Positions 35,817-44,170 of a DNA stretch of 64,000 nt are shown here, in pieces (the first letter of the stretch is position 1; every line of letters begins with the position of its first letter). Origin of the DNA: Fimbriiglobus sp043785105 (GTDB lineage Bacteria > Planctomycetota > Planctomycetia > Gemmatales > Gemmataceae); contig JAYVXO010000239.1 of NCBI GenBank assembly GCA_043785105.1, forward strand, positions 3,739 through 67,738. Direction: 5' to 3'. The translations under genes were made by a program, and so were the position numbers. The notes under the pieces are model-generated. The model saw only the letters and a program-made list of their open reading frames with translations. It did no database searches and was not told the DNA's origin.

Positions 35817-36946
35817 GCCGATCGCCGCAACGGGTTGCGGTGTTGCCGGACTTTCGGGAGGAAGGCTGGCCGAGCATGGACCTGTGCGCGGATCAGTTGC
35901 TGGCCCACTGGCCGACGACGGGTGGCGATGCACTGACGGCAACACGTGTCGCGCCGCACTTTCGGCGGCTGGCTTCACGGTTGTCCCCTTCACGCGGGTT
36001 CAATGCGGATCGGTTGCTGAATCGGTTCGTTCATTACCCGCGATTTGTCCGTCGTGTGGCGAATCAGTACGATGCGTTCCACGTCGTCGATCACAGCTAT
36101 TCGCAACTCGTCCATTCACTTCCGGCGAACAGAACGGGGGTGTATTGCCACGACTTGGATGCGTTCCGGTGCTTGCTCGACCCGCCTGCGGACCCGCGAC
36201 CCCGGTGGTTCCGGGCGATGGCGCGGCGCATTTTAACCGGCCTGCAACACGCCGCGATCGTGTTCCACAGCACCCACGCAGTACGAGAACAAATCGAACA
36301 GTACGGCGTACTGGATGTCACACGGCTGCGACACGTGCCGTATGGCGTTGCCGCGGAGTTCGTTCCGTTCGATGCCGGTCAGCCTACTTCGTTGCTCGCC
36401 ACGCTTCCCACTACCCCGTGGATTGCCCACATCGGCAGTTGCATTCCGCGCAAACGGATTGATGTTTTGTTAGATGTGTTCGCACACGTTCGGATCAAAC
36501 AGCCGGATTTGAAGTTGGTGAAGGTGGGTGGCGAATGGACCGCGCAGCAGCGTGACCAGATCGCCAAGCTTGGCCTGGAAACCGCCATCGTTCACTTGAA
36601 GAACCTGGACCGAACGGAACTCGCCACAGTGTACCGGCGTGCGTCGTTGGTCCTGGTGCCCAGCGATGCGGAAGGGTTCGGGTTGCCGGTGATTGAAGCC
36701 TTGGCGTGCGGCGCGATCGTCGTGGCCAGTGACATTCCCGTACTACGGGAAGCCGGTGGCACGGCGGCGATGTATGTCCCGGTCGCGGATGTCTCCGCGT
36801 GGGCGGAGATGGTGCAATCACTGTTGGCGTCACCGAGATTGGCACCGGCACGGGAGCAGCGACTGGCGTGGGCGAGCCAGTTTTCTTGGACAAGTCATGC
36901 CACGATGATCGTCGAAGCTTATCGAGAACTGTTGCAATGCGCGTGA
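35813..36946 (+). CDS. Family 4 glycosyltransferase
   Basis: 377 residues from GTG 35813 with AAAGGG upstream. C-lobe motifs: WIAHIGSCIPRKRIDVLLDVF, IVHLKNLDRTELATVYRRASL and EGFGLPVIEALACGAIVVASD (EX7E kept). The N-lobe has VFHSTHAVREQIEQYG and VTRLRHVPYGVAAEF. Its last ten bases overlap the start of the next GT gene. Confidence 0.87.
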   Translation: MSRSPQRVAVLPDFREEGWPSMDLCADQLLAHWPTTGGDALTATRVAPHFRRLASRLSPSRGFNADRLLNRFVHYPRFVRRVANQYDAFHVVDHSYSQLVHSLPANRTGVYCHDLDAFRCLLDPPADPRPRWFRAMARRILTGLQHAAIVFHSTHAVREQIEQYGVLDVTRLRHVPYGVAAEFVPFDAGQPTSLLATLPTTPWIAHIGSCIPRKRIDVLLDVFAHVRIKQPDLKLVKVGGEWTAQQRDQIAKLGLETAIVHLKNLDRTELATVYRRASLVLVPSDAEGFGLPVIEALACGAIVVASDIPVLREAGGTAAMYVPVADVSAWAEMVQSLLASPRLAPAREQRLAWASQFSWTSHATMIVEAYRELLQCA

Positions 36947-38160
36947 CGTTTTTGAACCCGGTCGGCGTGATCGGGGGTGCCGAACGGGTGCTGCTGGCCG
37001 TGTTACGAAGCGTGCGCGAGCAGCACCCCGACTTCACACCGACGGTGATCTTGCTCAGTGACGGCCCGTTGACACTCGCAGTGGAGGAGCTTGGGGCGGT
37101 CGTGCGAGTCGTGCCATTGCCCAGCGTGTTAGCAGGCGTCGGCGATACGCAATTCCGTGAAGCCGGGCGACTTCGACAACTGGTCCGGACCGCGTTCGCA
37201 CTTCTACGGAGTACCCCTGCCCTGGCCCGGTTCGTCATGCAACTCCGGCGAGAGTTGCGCGCGTCCCGACCGCAGATTGTCCACTCGAACGGCCTGAAAA
37301 CGCACCTTTTCAGCGTGTTCACCCGACCCGCCGGGGCGCACCTGGTCTGGCACGTTCATGACTTTTATTCCCACCGCCCGCTCATCGCAAACGTGCTGAA
37401 GCGGTTTCAAAGCAAGGTGTCGCGGGGCGTGGCCATCTCCGATGCGGTGAAGTGGGACACGCAGCACGTGTTGCCGAAGTTGCCGATCACAGTCGTCCCC
37501 AACGCGGTTGATACGGACCACTTTCACCCGGTCACCTGTGATGGCCGTGAACTCGATCGCCTAGCCGGGCTGCCGGTTGCCACAAGCGACACGGTGCGGG
37601 TCGGGTTGATTGCGACCTACGCCAATTGGAAAGGGCACACGGTTTTTTTGGAAGCGTTGGCGAAGTTAGGGCCGGAAGCGGGGACCGTGTGCGGGTACAT
37701 CATCGGCGGGCCGATTTATTCGACCGCCGGTTCCCAAGTGACGCGGTTGGAGTTGGAACAACGGGTCGGCGAACTCGGCCTTTCTGGGCGTGTTGGCTTT
37801 GTCCCGTTTCAAACCGACCCGGTCCCGGTGTATCAGATGCTTGATGTTGTGGTTCATGCCAGCACCCGCCCGGAACCCTTTGGGCTGACGATCGCCGAAG
37901 CCATGAGTTGCGGCAAACCCGTCATCGTGGCTGCCGCCGGCGGCGCCGTCGAACTGTTCACGTCGGGCCACGACGCCATCGGGCATGAACCCGGCAACGT
38001 GGCTCAACTGACCGACGCCATTTCGGTACTCACGTCCAACTCGCAACTCCGTCGCCAACTCGGCACCAACGCCCGACAAACTGCGACCTCACGATTCCGC
38101 CTCAGCCGCTTCGGTCAACAAATGGTCGAGTTGTATCACGACGTATTGGCGGCGAAGTGA
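36937..38160 (+). CDS. Family 4 glycosyltransferase, last gene of the cluster
   Basis: 407 residues from ATG 36937, starting MRVTFLNPVGVIGGAERVLL; the longer frame overlaps the previous gene heavily and is rejected. C-lobe: VRVGLIATYANWKGHTVFLEAL, GYIIGGPIY, VGFVPFQTDPVPVYQMLDVV and EPFGLTIAEAMSCGKPVIVAA. It closes the run of overlapping genes; about 150 bp of non-coding DNA follows. Confidence 0.87.
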   Translation: MRVTFLNPVGVIGGAERVLLAVLRSVREQHPDFTPTVILLSDGPLTLAVEELGAVVRVVPLPSVLAGVGDTQFREAGRLRQLVRTAFALLRSTPALARFVMQLRRELRASRPQIVHSNGLKTHLFSVFTRPAGAHLVWHVHDFYSHRPLIANVLKRFQSKVSRGVAISDAVKWDTQHVLPKLPITVVPNAVDTDHFHPVTCDGRELDRLAGLPVATSDTVRVGLIATYANWKGHTVFLEALAKLGPEAGTVCGYIIGGPIYSTAGSQVTRLELEQRVGELGLSGRVGFVPFQTDPVPVYQMLDVVVHASTRPEPFGLTIAEAMSCGKPVIVAAAGGAVELFTSGHDAIGHEPGNVAQLTDAISVLTSNSQLRRQLGTNARQTATSRFRLSRFGQQMVELYHDVLAAK

Positions 38161-38311
38161 ATTGGACCCGAGCGCAAAACAAGGGTTGTGCCGATAAGTT
38201 AGATTCGCAGTCCGGAAATCCGGTTGCCGATCCCGCGATGCTGTTGCTGGCAAACCGTAAGACTCGTGATGATTGAGGAAATGCAACAAACCCTTCTTTG
38301 GAGCCGAAACC

Positions 38312-38752
38312 ATGTTGCGAGTTATTGGTGGTGTGGTACTTGGGTATGTGGCAATGTTATTAGCCATGTTCGCCGGGCTAACGGTTCTGTTTCTGGTGCT
38401 CGGTGCAGACGCGACCTTTGAACCGGGCACATATCACCCGACGAATACGTGGCTCATTCCGCAATTCGTGGTCATGTTCTTGGCGGCAGCAATCGGCGGG
38501 TATGTAGCGATGGTCATTGGCCGGACCCGCAGCACGATGATTGCCTTGGTCGTTGTCATTGCGGTTTTGGGAATTGCGACCGGCTATTATGAAATGACTG
38601 CTGCAACACCCTATCCCGGAGCGCGCGGTGGGGATGTCGGCAACATCGAAGCGATGATGAAAGCGCAACAGCCCGATTGGGCACCGCTCTTGAAACCTGT
38701 GGTTGGTATCTTGGGCGTGCTGGTTGGTTGCCGCACTCGCCGAAGCGGATGA
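38312..38752 (+). CDS. Small membrane protein of unknown function
   Basis: 146 residues with four likely transmembrane helices: VIGGVVLGYVAMLLAMFAGL, WLIPQFVVMFLAAAIGGYVAM, TMIALVVVIAVLGIATGYY and a weaker LKPVVGILGVLVG at the C-terminus. The family is not recognised. It lies 150 bp after the polysaccharide cluster and converges with the kinase gene, whose stop is nine bases away. Membership of the cluster is uncertain. Confidence 0.65.
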   Translation: MLRVIGGVVLGYVAMLLAMFAGLTVLFLVLGADATFEPGTYHPTNTWLIPQFVVMFLAAAIGGYVAMVIGRTRSTMIALVVVIAVLGIATGYYEMTAATPYPGARGGDVGNIEAMMKAQQPDWAPLLKPVVGILGVLVGCRTRRSG

Positions 38753-38761
38753 GTGTGACGG

Positions 38762-40717
38762 TTACAAATCGGTGCGGAAGCGGCCGGCCAAGACGTGGCC
38801 GGTCTGATCTTTGCTTGCGCGAATCAACCGCAAGAGAATCGCCCAGGACGCGGCGAAGGAGATTTCCGGGAACACCGCGTACACGTAGGCGGTCTCCGCC
38901 GAAGTCTGGGACTGACAGGACAAGCCACCGAAGGAGATGTCCCGCGTTCGGGCTGGGAATGATTGGCCGACGACGCCGTCGTTCGTGAGGGGGTACAGCT
39001 TCATCGCGTAATTCGTTGGTACCCGAATCGCTTTCCGGCGGTCGTCGGTGTTTTGAAACACCCCACGAACTTCATCGAGCATTTCCGGCAGGAGTTGCTC
39101 CGCACACCGTATCAAGGTCGCGTCCGGTTCGCCGAAGATGCGCCCGGTAAGCCGGGATTCGCCGAGCAACCCGTTGCCCAGTGCCGGCAGTTTGACAAAC
39201 ACTTCAAGGCCACTTTTCTTTGCGGAGAAGCGGTCCCAAAACCCTGCCGCGTTGTACCGGCGCACCAGAAACTCCGTCGGCGAGAGTTCGTGAATCTCCG
39301 CCTTCCAGCTTTCTCGTAAGAGTTCGAGCTTGATTTTAGCGACCCCGGTCATCGGTCGAATCGGGAACGACGAGAGCCAGGTTCCGTCCAGTTGCCGCGC
39401 GGCCTGCCCGACGCTCTTGGGCAATTCGCCGTCCGGGCAGGCGTTCAACACAATGGTTTCGATCAAGGTGGTCACATCGGGCGCGACGAATTTAGCCGAC
39501 CGTTGGGCCGTTAAATGCGAGGCCGGGAGGACGGACCAAATCCGCGGCAAGTGAATGCCCCGTGGCACCGGCACCGGCGTCATGTCCACGAGATCCAGAA
39601 CCGTTTCTTTGACGGGCGGATTCGGTTTCCGAGGCTGGATCTGTTGCGAGCGGTTCACCTGGGTGGTCAGTTGGGGGTACATCGAGGCTGGCGGGGGGGT
39701 CATCTGCCCCGTCAAGGAACTCGGATCCAACCCCGCCCGATTCACCGGCGTTGCCGGGATGTCAAAATCGACCTGCGAGCGGTTCATTCGACTGTGGCGA
39801 ATTTCGAGGCTGGTTTTGCGTTCCGGGATGGCCGGCGACCACGTTTCGTGGGCCGCTTGGATGGCCGGCCCGAGCATCAGGTTCCGAATGAATTCCGTAC
39901 ACGAGCTAAATCGGTCCGTCGGGGCCTTTGATAACGCCCGTGCCACGCTCGCCCGGTCTTCGTTCGGTAACGGCGACAAATCGGGCGCGGCCGAGACGTG
40001 TTGCAGCATCATTTGCTGGGCGTTCTTCGCCGGGTACGGAAATTTGCCGGTGAGTAATTCTTGATACACCAGCGCCAGACAATACTGGTCCGACCGCGGA
40101 TCGACCCGGCCGTGCAGAATTTCGGGGGCCACGTACCGGGGGGTTAGCCCCCGGTTTTGACCGGGATGACTCGCCGACAATTCGTGCCGCCGGACCAAGC
40201 CGAAGTCCCCGACTTTGACCCGCTCGCAGACCAGAAACAGGTTGGCGGGTTTAATGTCCAAGTGTTGCAAGCCGTGCTTGCTCGAGATGTGGTCGAGCAT
40301 CTCGGCGGCGTCCGCGAGGTAGCCGAGCAACTCTTCCCGTGGAATGCCGGTGTAGCCTTTCGCTTGGTACGTCAGGTACCGATCTTGGAGTTGCTCGTCG
40401 GCGAGTTCCATCACCATGACGAGTTCGTCGCGTTGCAACTCGACCCGTTCGAGGGTCAACAGAAACGGGTGCCGAATTCGTTTGATCGCCTCGAACGCTT
40501 CAAACTCTTGCAGCAGCGATGCGTTGCCGTTGTCGGCGTCGGCGGCGACAAATTTGATCGCCTTGTGCAGTCCGCCCGGTGCCTCGCACTTCCACACTTC
40601 CCCGAACCCACCCCGCCCGAGTGGTTCGAGCAAGCGGTACCCCGGTAGCGATTCTTCCCCCGCCGTTTTACGGTACGGGCGCTCCAGCGAAGGGGCAGGT
40701 ATTGTGGTAGGTCGCAC
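38762..40717 (-). CDS. Ser/Thr protein kinase with C-terminal PilZ domain
   Basis: 651 residues from a GTG start. Kinase domain at about 25-290: glycine loop GRGGFGEVW (34-42), Lys55 in AIKF, catalytic loop HLDIKPAN (HLD replaces HRD, 152-154), DFG at 171-173 and VAPEIL. After a Pro/Ser-rich linker (about 310-430) and an unassigned region, residues about 558-651 form a PilZ domain with RKAIR (RxxxR) and DISFGG (DxSxGG), the c-di-GMP-binding signature. No transmembrane helix is seen. The layout implies a kinase whose activity or location responds to c-di-GMP. The window shows no cognate phosphatase beside it; a dual-specificity phosphatase lies about 3 kb away. Confidence 0.88.
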   Translation of the reverse strand: MRPTTIPAPSLERPYRKTAGEESLPGYRLLEPLGRGGFGEVWKCEAPGGLHKAIKFVAADADNGNASLLQEFEAFEAIKRIRHPFLLTLERVELQRDELVMVMELADEQLQDRYLTYQAKGYTGIPREELLGYLADAAEMLDHISSKHGLQHLDIKPANLFLVCERVKVGDFGLVRRHELSASHPGQNRGLTPRYVAPEILHGRVDPRSDQYCLALVYQELLTGKFPYPAKNAQQMMLQHVSAAPDLSPLPNEDRASVARALSKAPTDRFSSCTEFIRNLMLGPAIQAAHETWSPAIPERKTSLEIRHSRMNRSQVDFDIPATPVNRAGLDPSSLTGQMTPPPASMYPQLTTQVNRSQQIQPRKPNPPVKETVLDLVDMTPVPVPRGIHLPRIWSVLPASHLTAQRSAKFVAPDVTTLIETIVLNACPDGELPKSVGQAARQLDGTWLSSFPIRPMTGVAKIKLELLRESWKAEIHELSPTEFLVRRYNAAGFWDRFSAKKSGLEVFVKLPALGNGLLGESRLTGRIFGEPDATLIRCAEQLLPEMLDEVRGVFQNTDDRRKAIRVPTNYAMKLYPLTNDGVVGQSFPARTRDISFGGLSCQSQTSAETAYVYAVFPEISFAASWAILLRLIRASKDQTGHVLAGRFRTDL

Positions 40718-40936
40718 TGCACTACGTCTTTCAATGAGTGGGACACGACGACGACTCGTGTTCTGATGTCACGAGTGTAGACCACAATTCCGGAATAAGC
40801 CGGAGAAATGGTTCCGCAATACGAGGAGAATTCGTCCAATTCGGCCAGGCGTGGAGGTTTGCGTGCGGGTCGAAAATGTGCGCCACGGGGCAAGTAATAT
40901 TCGATGTGGGTTTTTGTGCTGCCTGATTGGAATTCT

Positions 40937-41149
40937 TGGCTTTGTGCCCTGAAGGGGCACTGGGTTGTAGCCACGGGTGGAGCGCAGCGTAACCCGTGGT
41001 CCGCGACCTATTGTCACTCGCCCTGAAGGGGCGAAGGAGTTTGCTCTGCCCCTTCAGGGCAGTCGAGTTGATTGCACTCTCTACCACGGGTTGCGCGAAG
41101 CGCTCCACCCGTGGCTACATGCCTTGGCCCCTACCGGGGCCATCAAATC
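40937..41149. repeat. Palindromic repeat family A, copy 2
   Basis: The same architecture as at 4351-4555: GTAGCCACGGGTGGAGCGC and GCGTAACCCGTGG on the left, and their inverse (CCACGGGTTGCGCGAAGCGC, then CCACCCGTGGCTACA) on the right. Inner GCCCTGAAGGGGC / GCCCCTTCAGGGC hairpins flank the centre. It fills most of the gap between the kinase and TPR genes, both minus-strand. The other roughly 200 bp of that gap (40718-40936) show no gene or clear signal. Confidence 0.92.
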
Positions 41150-41185
41150 GTAAACGTGTTGCTGCCATCTTCTGTGACGCTCACC

Positions 41186-42022
41186 TTACTTTTTCGCCTT
41201 CAGCAGTTCGAGATGCACGTTGGCGATGTCCCACATGTAATGGCTGATGACGTACTTCTGCACGGCGGGCGTCAGGTGTTCGACGACTTTTTTCGCGTCG
41301 CCTTCGGCTTCGTAATACAGGGCGACGTACAGGTTCGCATAGAACCGGGCTTCTTTGCCGGCGTCCGTGTCGGCGGCAATCTTCTCGGCAGCGGCTATCA
41401 CGTCCGCCGGTTGTAGCTTGCCCGCGTACAGCTTTTGAATCTCCGCCATCGGGACCCGCGAATCGCGTGTCACTACGATCAGGTCCGCGCGGGCCTTCTC
41501 TTTCCCGACGACTTTCACGTTACACAGGTAATGCCACGCGGCGTTCTCCACGTCTTCCGGGTTGGCACGCTTGTGGGTCTCGAATTGCTTGACCCCCTCG
41601 GCGTGTTGGCCGGTGTAGTACAGGGCAATCCCCCGTCGCCAGTGCTCCGGCGCGATCTCGGGTTTCATCGCCAGAACTTTGTCAAAGTCGGCGACGGCGT
41701 CTTTGAACTTCCCCAACTTGAAATTGGCATCGCCCCGGCTGTCATAGGCCCGGAGTGAGTTCGGGTTGATCTCGATCACCCCGGTGAACGCCTTCACCGC
41801 GCCTGCCTGATCGCGCAATTGCCCACACGCCATCCCGAGAAGCATCCGTGGCTCTTCCCGCTTCGGTTCCGCTTCGACGGCGGCGGTCGCATGGTCACGG
41901 GCCGCCTTGTAATCGCGCTTGAGGTACGCCGCTTCAGCTTTCTTGAATGCGGAATCGTCCGCCAAGGTGAACGGCGTGATGGCGATGGCCAGCACGATGA
42001 TGATGATCCACTTCTTCCGCAT
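41186..42022 (-). CDS. Secreted TPR protein
   Basis: 278 residues from ATG 42022 with GAGG eight bases upstream. A signal peptide (KKWIIIIVLAIAITPFTLA) is followed by three to four TPR units (AEAAYLKRDYKAARDHATAA, AYDSRGDANFKLGKFKDAVAD, RGIALYYTGQHAEGVKQFE), then a helical C-terminal half with YANLYVALYYEAEGDAKKVV and SHYMWDIANVHLELL. Similar planctomycete proteins resemble lipoprotein NlpI in pattern. A periplasmic scaffold role is likely. It is divergent from the FKBP pair across a palindrome. Confidence 0.82.
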   Translation of the reverse strand: MRKKWIIIIVLAIAITPFTLADDSAFKKAEAAYLKRDYKAARDHATAAVEAEPKREEPRMLLGMACGQLRDQAGAVKAFTGVIEINPNSLRAYDSRGDANFKLGKFKDAVADFDKVLAMKPEIAPEHWRRGIALYYTGQHAEGVKQFETHKRANPEDVENAAWHYLCNVKVVGKEKARADLIVVTRDSRVPMAEIQKLYAGKLQPADVIAAAEKIAADTDAGKEARFYANLYVALYYEAEGDAKKVVEHLTPAVQKYVISHYMWDIANVHLELLKAKK

Positions 42023-42040
42023 TCGTGTAACCTCGGGAAC

Positions 42041-42116
42041 GCCCACCCATTATCATGGGTGGGCTTTGGGTTGAAAACCGGAACTCTGCAAAGCCCTCCC
42101 ATGATAACGGGTGGGC
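42041..42116. repeat. Palindromic repeat family F in a divergent promoter region
   Basis: Two hairpins, GCCCACCCATTATCATGGGTGGGC (given here as arms GCCCACCCAT and ATGGGTGGGC, 42041-42064) and its diverged inverse at 42093-42116, lie as a larger inverted repeat around a 28-bp centre. They sit between the divergent TPR and FKBP genes. Confidence 0.85.
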
Positions 42117-42170
42117 GACACCGGCACCCCACAAAACAGTTCACAACGCGGACGGTTCGCAATCCCTGCC

Positions 42171-42176
42171 TATAAT
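42171..42176 (+). promoter_or_regulatory. Probable -10 box for the FKBP genes
   Basis: TATAAT 47 bases before the FKBP start. No good -35 hexamer is visible at 16-18 bp upstream, so this is a tentative call. Confidence 0.35.
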
Positions 42177-42222
42177 CGCTTCATCATTCCCCGACCTCTG
42201 ACATTCCCGAAAGGAAACGCGG

Positions 42223-42777
42223 ATGGAAAAGAAGAACATGCTACAGGTGCTGGTCCCAGCGGCGGCGGCGGCAGCAGTCGTGCTGCTGATTGGTGCGCTG
42301 ATTGCCATGAGCGACTGGAACACACCTGCCAAGGATAAACCGAAACCCGCCGCCGGTGCCGTCACCAAAGGCGCCAGCGTGGACCATGCCGACATGAACG
42401 ACAGCGGCATGGCGAGCACGATACCAGACATCAACGTCGCGGACTGGAAGTCGGAATCGAACGGCATGAAAACCTGGGATGTTGTTGAAGGGACCGGCGA
42501 GCCGTGCCCGTCCGGGGCCACCGTCACCATCCACTACACTGGCTGGACGACGAATGGTTTGCAGTTTGATAGCAGCCGAGGAAAAGCCGCCGCAAACTTT
42601 CCGCTGAGCAACCTCATCAAAGGCTGGCAAATCGGCATTCCCGGAATGAAGCCCGGTGGCATCCGCCGCCTGTCGATCCCCGGCGATCTCGGGTATGGTC
42701 CTGGTGGTGGTGCGGGTGGCAAGATTCCGCCGAACGCAACCTTGATTTTTGAAGTGAAATTGCTGGGCTATAACTAA
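42223..42777 (+). CDS. Membrane-anchored FKBP-type peptidyl-prolyl isomerase
   Basis: 184 residues. One N-terminal helix (VLVPAAAAAAVVLLIGALIAM) acts as signal anchor, then a linker and one FKBP domain (about 82-183): GATVTIHYTGWTTNGLQFDSS, NLIKGWQIGIPGMKPGGIRRL, GYGPGGGAGGKIPPNATLIFEV. It catalyses proline cis-trans isomerisation, here facing the periplasm. Forty-six bases before a second, two-domain FKBP gene; the closely similar FKBP domains point to duplication. Confidence 0.92.
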   Translation: MEKKNMLQVLVPAAAAAAVVLLIGALIAMSDWNTPAKDKPKPAAGAVTKGASVDHADMNDSGMASTIPDINVADWKSESNGMKTWDVVEGTGEPCPSGATVTIHYTGWTTNGLQFDSSRGKAAANFPLSNLIKGWQIGIPGMKPGGIRRLSIPGDLGYGPGGGAGGKIPPNATLIFEVKLLGYN

Positions 42778-42823
42778 AACACTAGGTCGGAACTGCCTCG
42801 AACCCCTGTGAAAGGACTACCTC

Positions 42824-43666
42824 ATGTTGACCCTGTGGACCCTCCGCGTCGTGCTCATGCTCGCCGTGGTGATGGTGACCGCGATGATGTCGTCACCGGC
42901 AGCCGCCGACGACAAGGACAAGAAAGACGACCCCTACAAGCTGCCGCCACTCGATGCCAAAGACTGGAAGAAGCAAGCCAGCGGTCTCGAAATTTGGGAC
43001 GTGAAGGAAGGTAAAGGCGACGAAGTGAAGACGGGCGAGACCGTCACCATCCACTACACCGGGTGGACGCTTGACGGCTACATCTTCGACAGCAGCCGCC
43101 AACGGAATGTGAAGGCAACGTTCCCGTTGCCGAACCTCATTAAAGGCTGGCAAGAAGGCATCCCTGGCATGAAGGCCGGTGGCGTGCGGCGGTTGAAAAT
43201 CCCCGGCAATCTGGCGTATGGCGAGCGGGGCGGTGCGGGCGGGAAGATTCCACCGAATGCCACGCTAGTGTTCGAGATCGAACTGTTTGAAGACCCGTTC
43301 AAACTGCCCGACTTGAAGGCGAAAGAATGGGAGAAGCAGGCCAACGGCATTCGCACGTGGGACGTGGTCAAGGGCACGGGCGACGAAGTCAAGCCCGGCG
43401 ACACGGTGACGATCCACTACACCGGATGGACGCTCGACGGCAAGGTGTTCGACAGCAGTAAAAAAGGCCGGGGACAACCCGCCACCTTTCCACTCGGCGA
43501 CCTTATCAAAGGCTGGCAGATGATGGTGCCGGGTATGAAAGTCGGTGGAACCCGTCGCATGGAACTGCCGCCCGAGTTCGCCTACGGCGAACGCGGCAGC
43601 CCGCCGGACATCCCCGCCAAAGCCACGTTGGTATTCGAGATTGAAGTGAAAGCCACCAAGAAGTAA
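42824..43666 (+). CDS. Secreted tandem FKBP-type peptidyl-prolyl isomerase
   Basis: 280 residues with a signal peptide (TLRVVLMLAVVMVTAMMSSPAAA) and two FKBP domains (about 50-150 and 165-278). Domain 1: VTIHYTGWTLDGYIFDSS, IKGWQEGIPGMKAGGVRRL, YGERGGAGGKIPPNATLVFE. Domain 2: VTIHYTGWTLDGKVFDSSK, IKGWQMMVPGMKVGGTRRM, YGERGSPPDIPAKATLVFE. Both keep the active-site Tyr, Phe, Asp and Trp pattern. Domains share a preceding WEKQANGIRTWDVVKGTGD-like lead, and the same lead is seen in the upstream one-domain gene. Likely a periplasmic folding factor co-transcribed with it. Confidence 0.93.
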   Translation: MLTLWTLRVVLMLAVVMVTAMMSSPAAADDKDKKDDPYKLPPLDAKDWKKQASGLEIWDVKEGKGDEVKTGETVTIHYTGWTLDGYIFDSSRQRNVKATFPLPNLIKGWQEGIPGMKAGGVRRLKIPGNLAYGERGGAGGKIPPNATLVFEIELFEDPFKLPDLKAKEWEKQANGIRTWDVVKGTGDEVKPGDTVTIHYTGWTLDGKVFDSSKKGRGQPATFPLGDLIKGWQMMVPGMKVGGTRRMELPPEFAYGERGSPPDIPAKATLVFEIEVKATKK

Positions 43667-43680
43667 TCAACAGTTCCCCG

Positions 43681-43710
43681 AAAGCCCACGAATGATCATT
43701 CGTGGGCTTT
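43681..43710. terminator. Bidirectional terminator, 30-bp perfect palindrome
   Basis: A perfect palindrome (half-site AAAGCCCACGAATGA, centre GATC) lies between convergent FKBP and phosphatase genes. It differs from the copy at 10477-10506 at four positions that form two compensatory pairs. Confidence 0.85.
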
Positions 43711-44158
43711 AAGTGTAATCTCGCCGCGCACCATACTCCACAACCGCATCTTCCTGTTCCAGTGTCTCGATCGAACCGGGGCGCATCTCGCGGACCCGTT
43801 CGATGGCCTGTTGGGGGTGCATCCCGTTGGCCACGAAATACGCTGCCAAGATCGTCCCGGTCCGCCCCTTGCCCGCCGTACAATGAACCGCGACGCCCAT
43901 CCCGGTTTTCTTCGCGCGGTTCATCGTCTCCACGCACAGGTCAAATTGCCGCGTGCTGGGTGCGGTCATGTCCTGAATCGGCACGTGAACGGACAGTAAA
44001 CCCGCTTCGTTAATCCACCGCCGTTGCGGGGGTTCTTCCGTGAGCGAGATCAAAACCTCGACGCCGTTCTTGCGAAGCCACGTCAAGTCGTCCGCCGACT
44101 CCGGCATTGCCAGGGCCGCGAGGTGAGGTTTATCGACCCAACTGAACCCAGGCGGCAT
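43709..44158 (-). CDS. Dual-specificity protein phosphatase
   Basis: 149 residues. The CX5R active site is VHCTAGKGRTGTILAAYF (Cys and Arg present); upstream are LRKNGVEVLISLTEE and VHVPIQDMTAPS with the general-acid aspartate in the expected loop. This cysteine-phosphatase group dephosphorylates Tyr/Ser/Thr proteins or small phosphates. It is the last gene of a minus-strand operon after a release-factor-like gene, 12 bases away, and its stop reaches into the terminator palindrome. It could counter the kinase at 38762, but that link is speculative. Confidence 0.88.
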   Translation of the reverse strand: MPPGFSWVDKPHLAALAMPESADDLTWLRKNGVEVLISLTEEPPQRRWINEAGLLSVHVPIQDMTAPSTRQFDLCVETMNRAKKTGMGVAVHCTAGKGRTGTILAAYFVANGMHPQQAIERVREMRPGSIETLEQEDAVVEYGARRDYT

Positions 44159-44170
44159 GGCTCACCCCGA

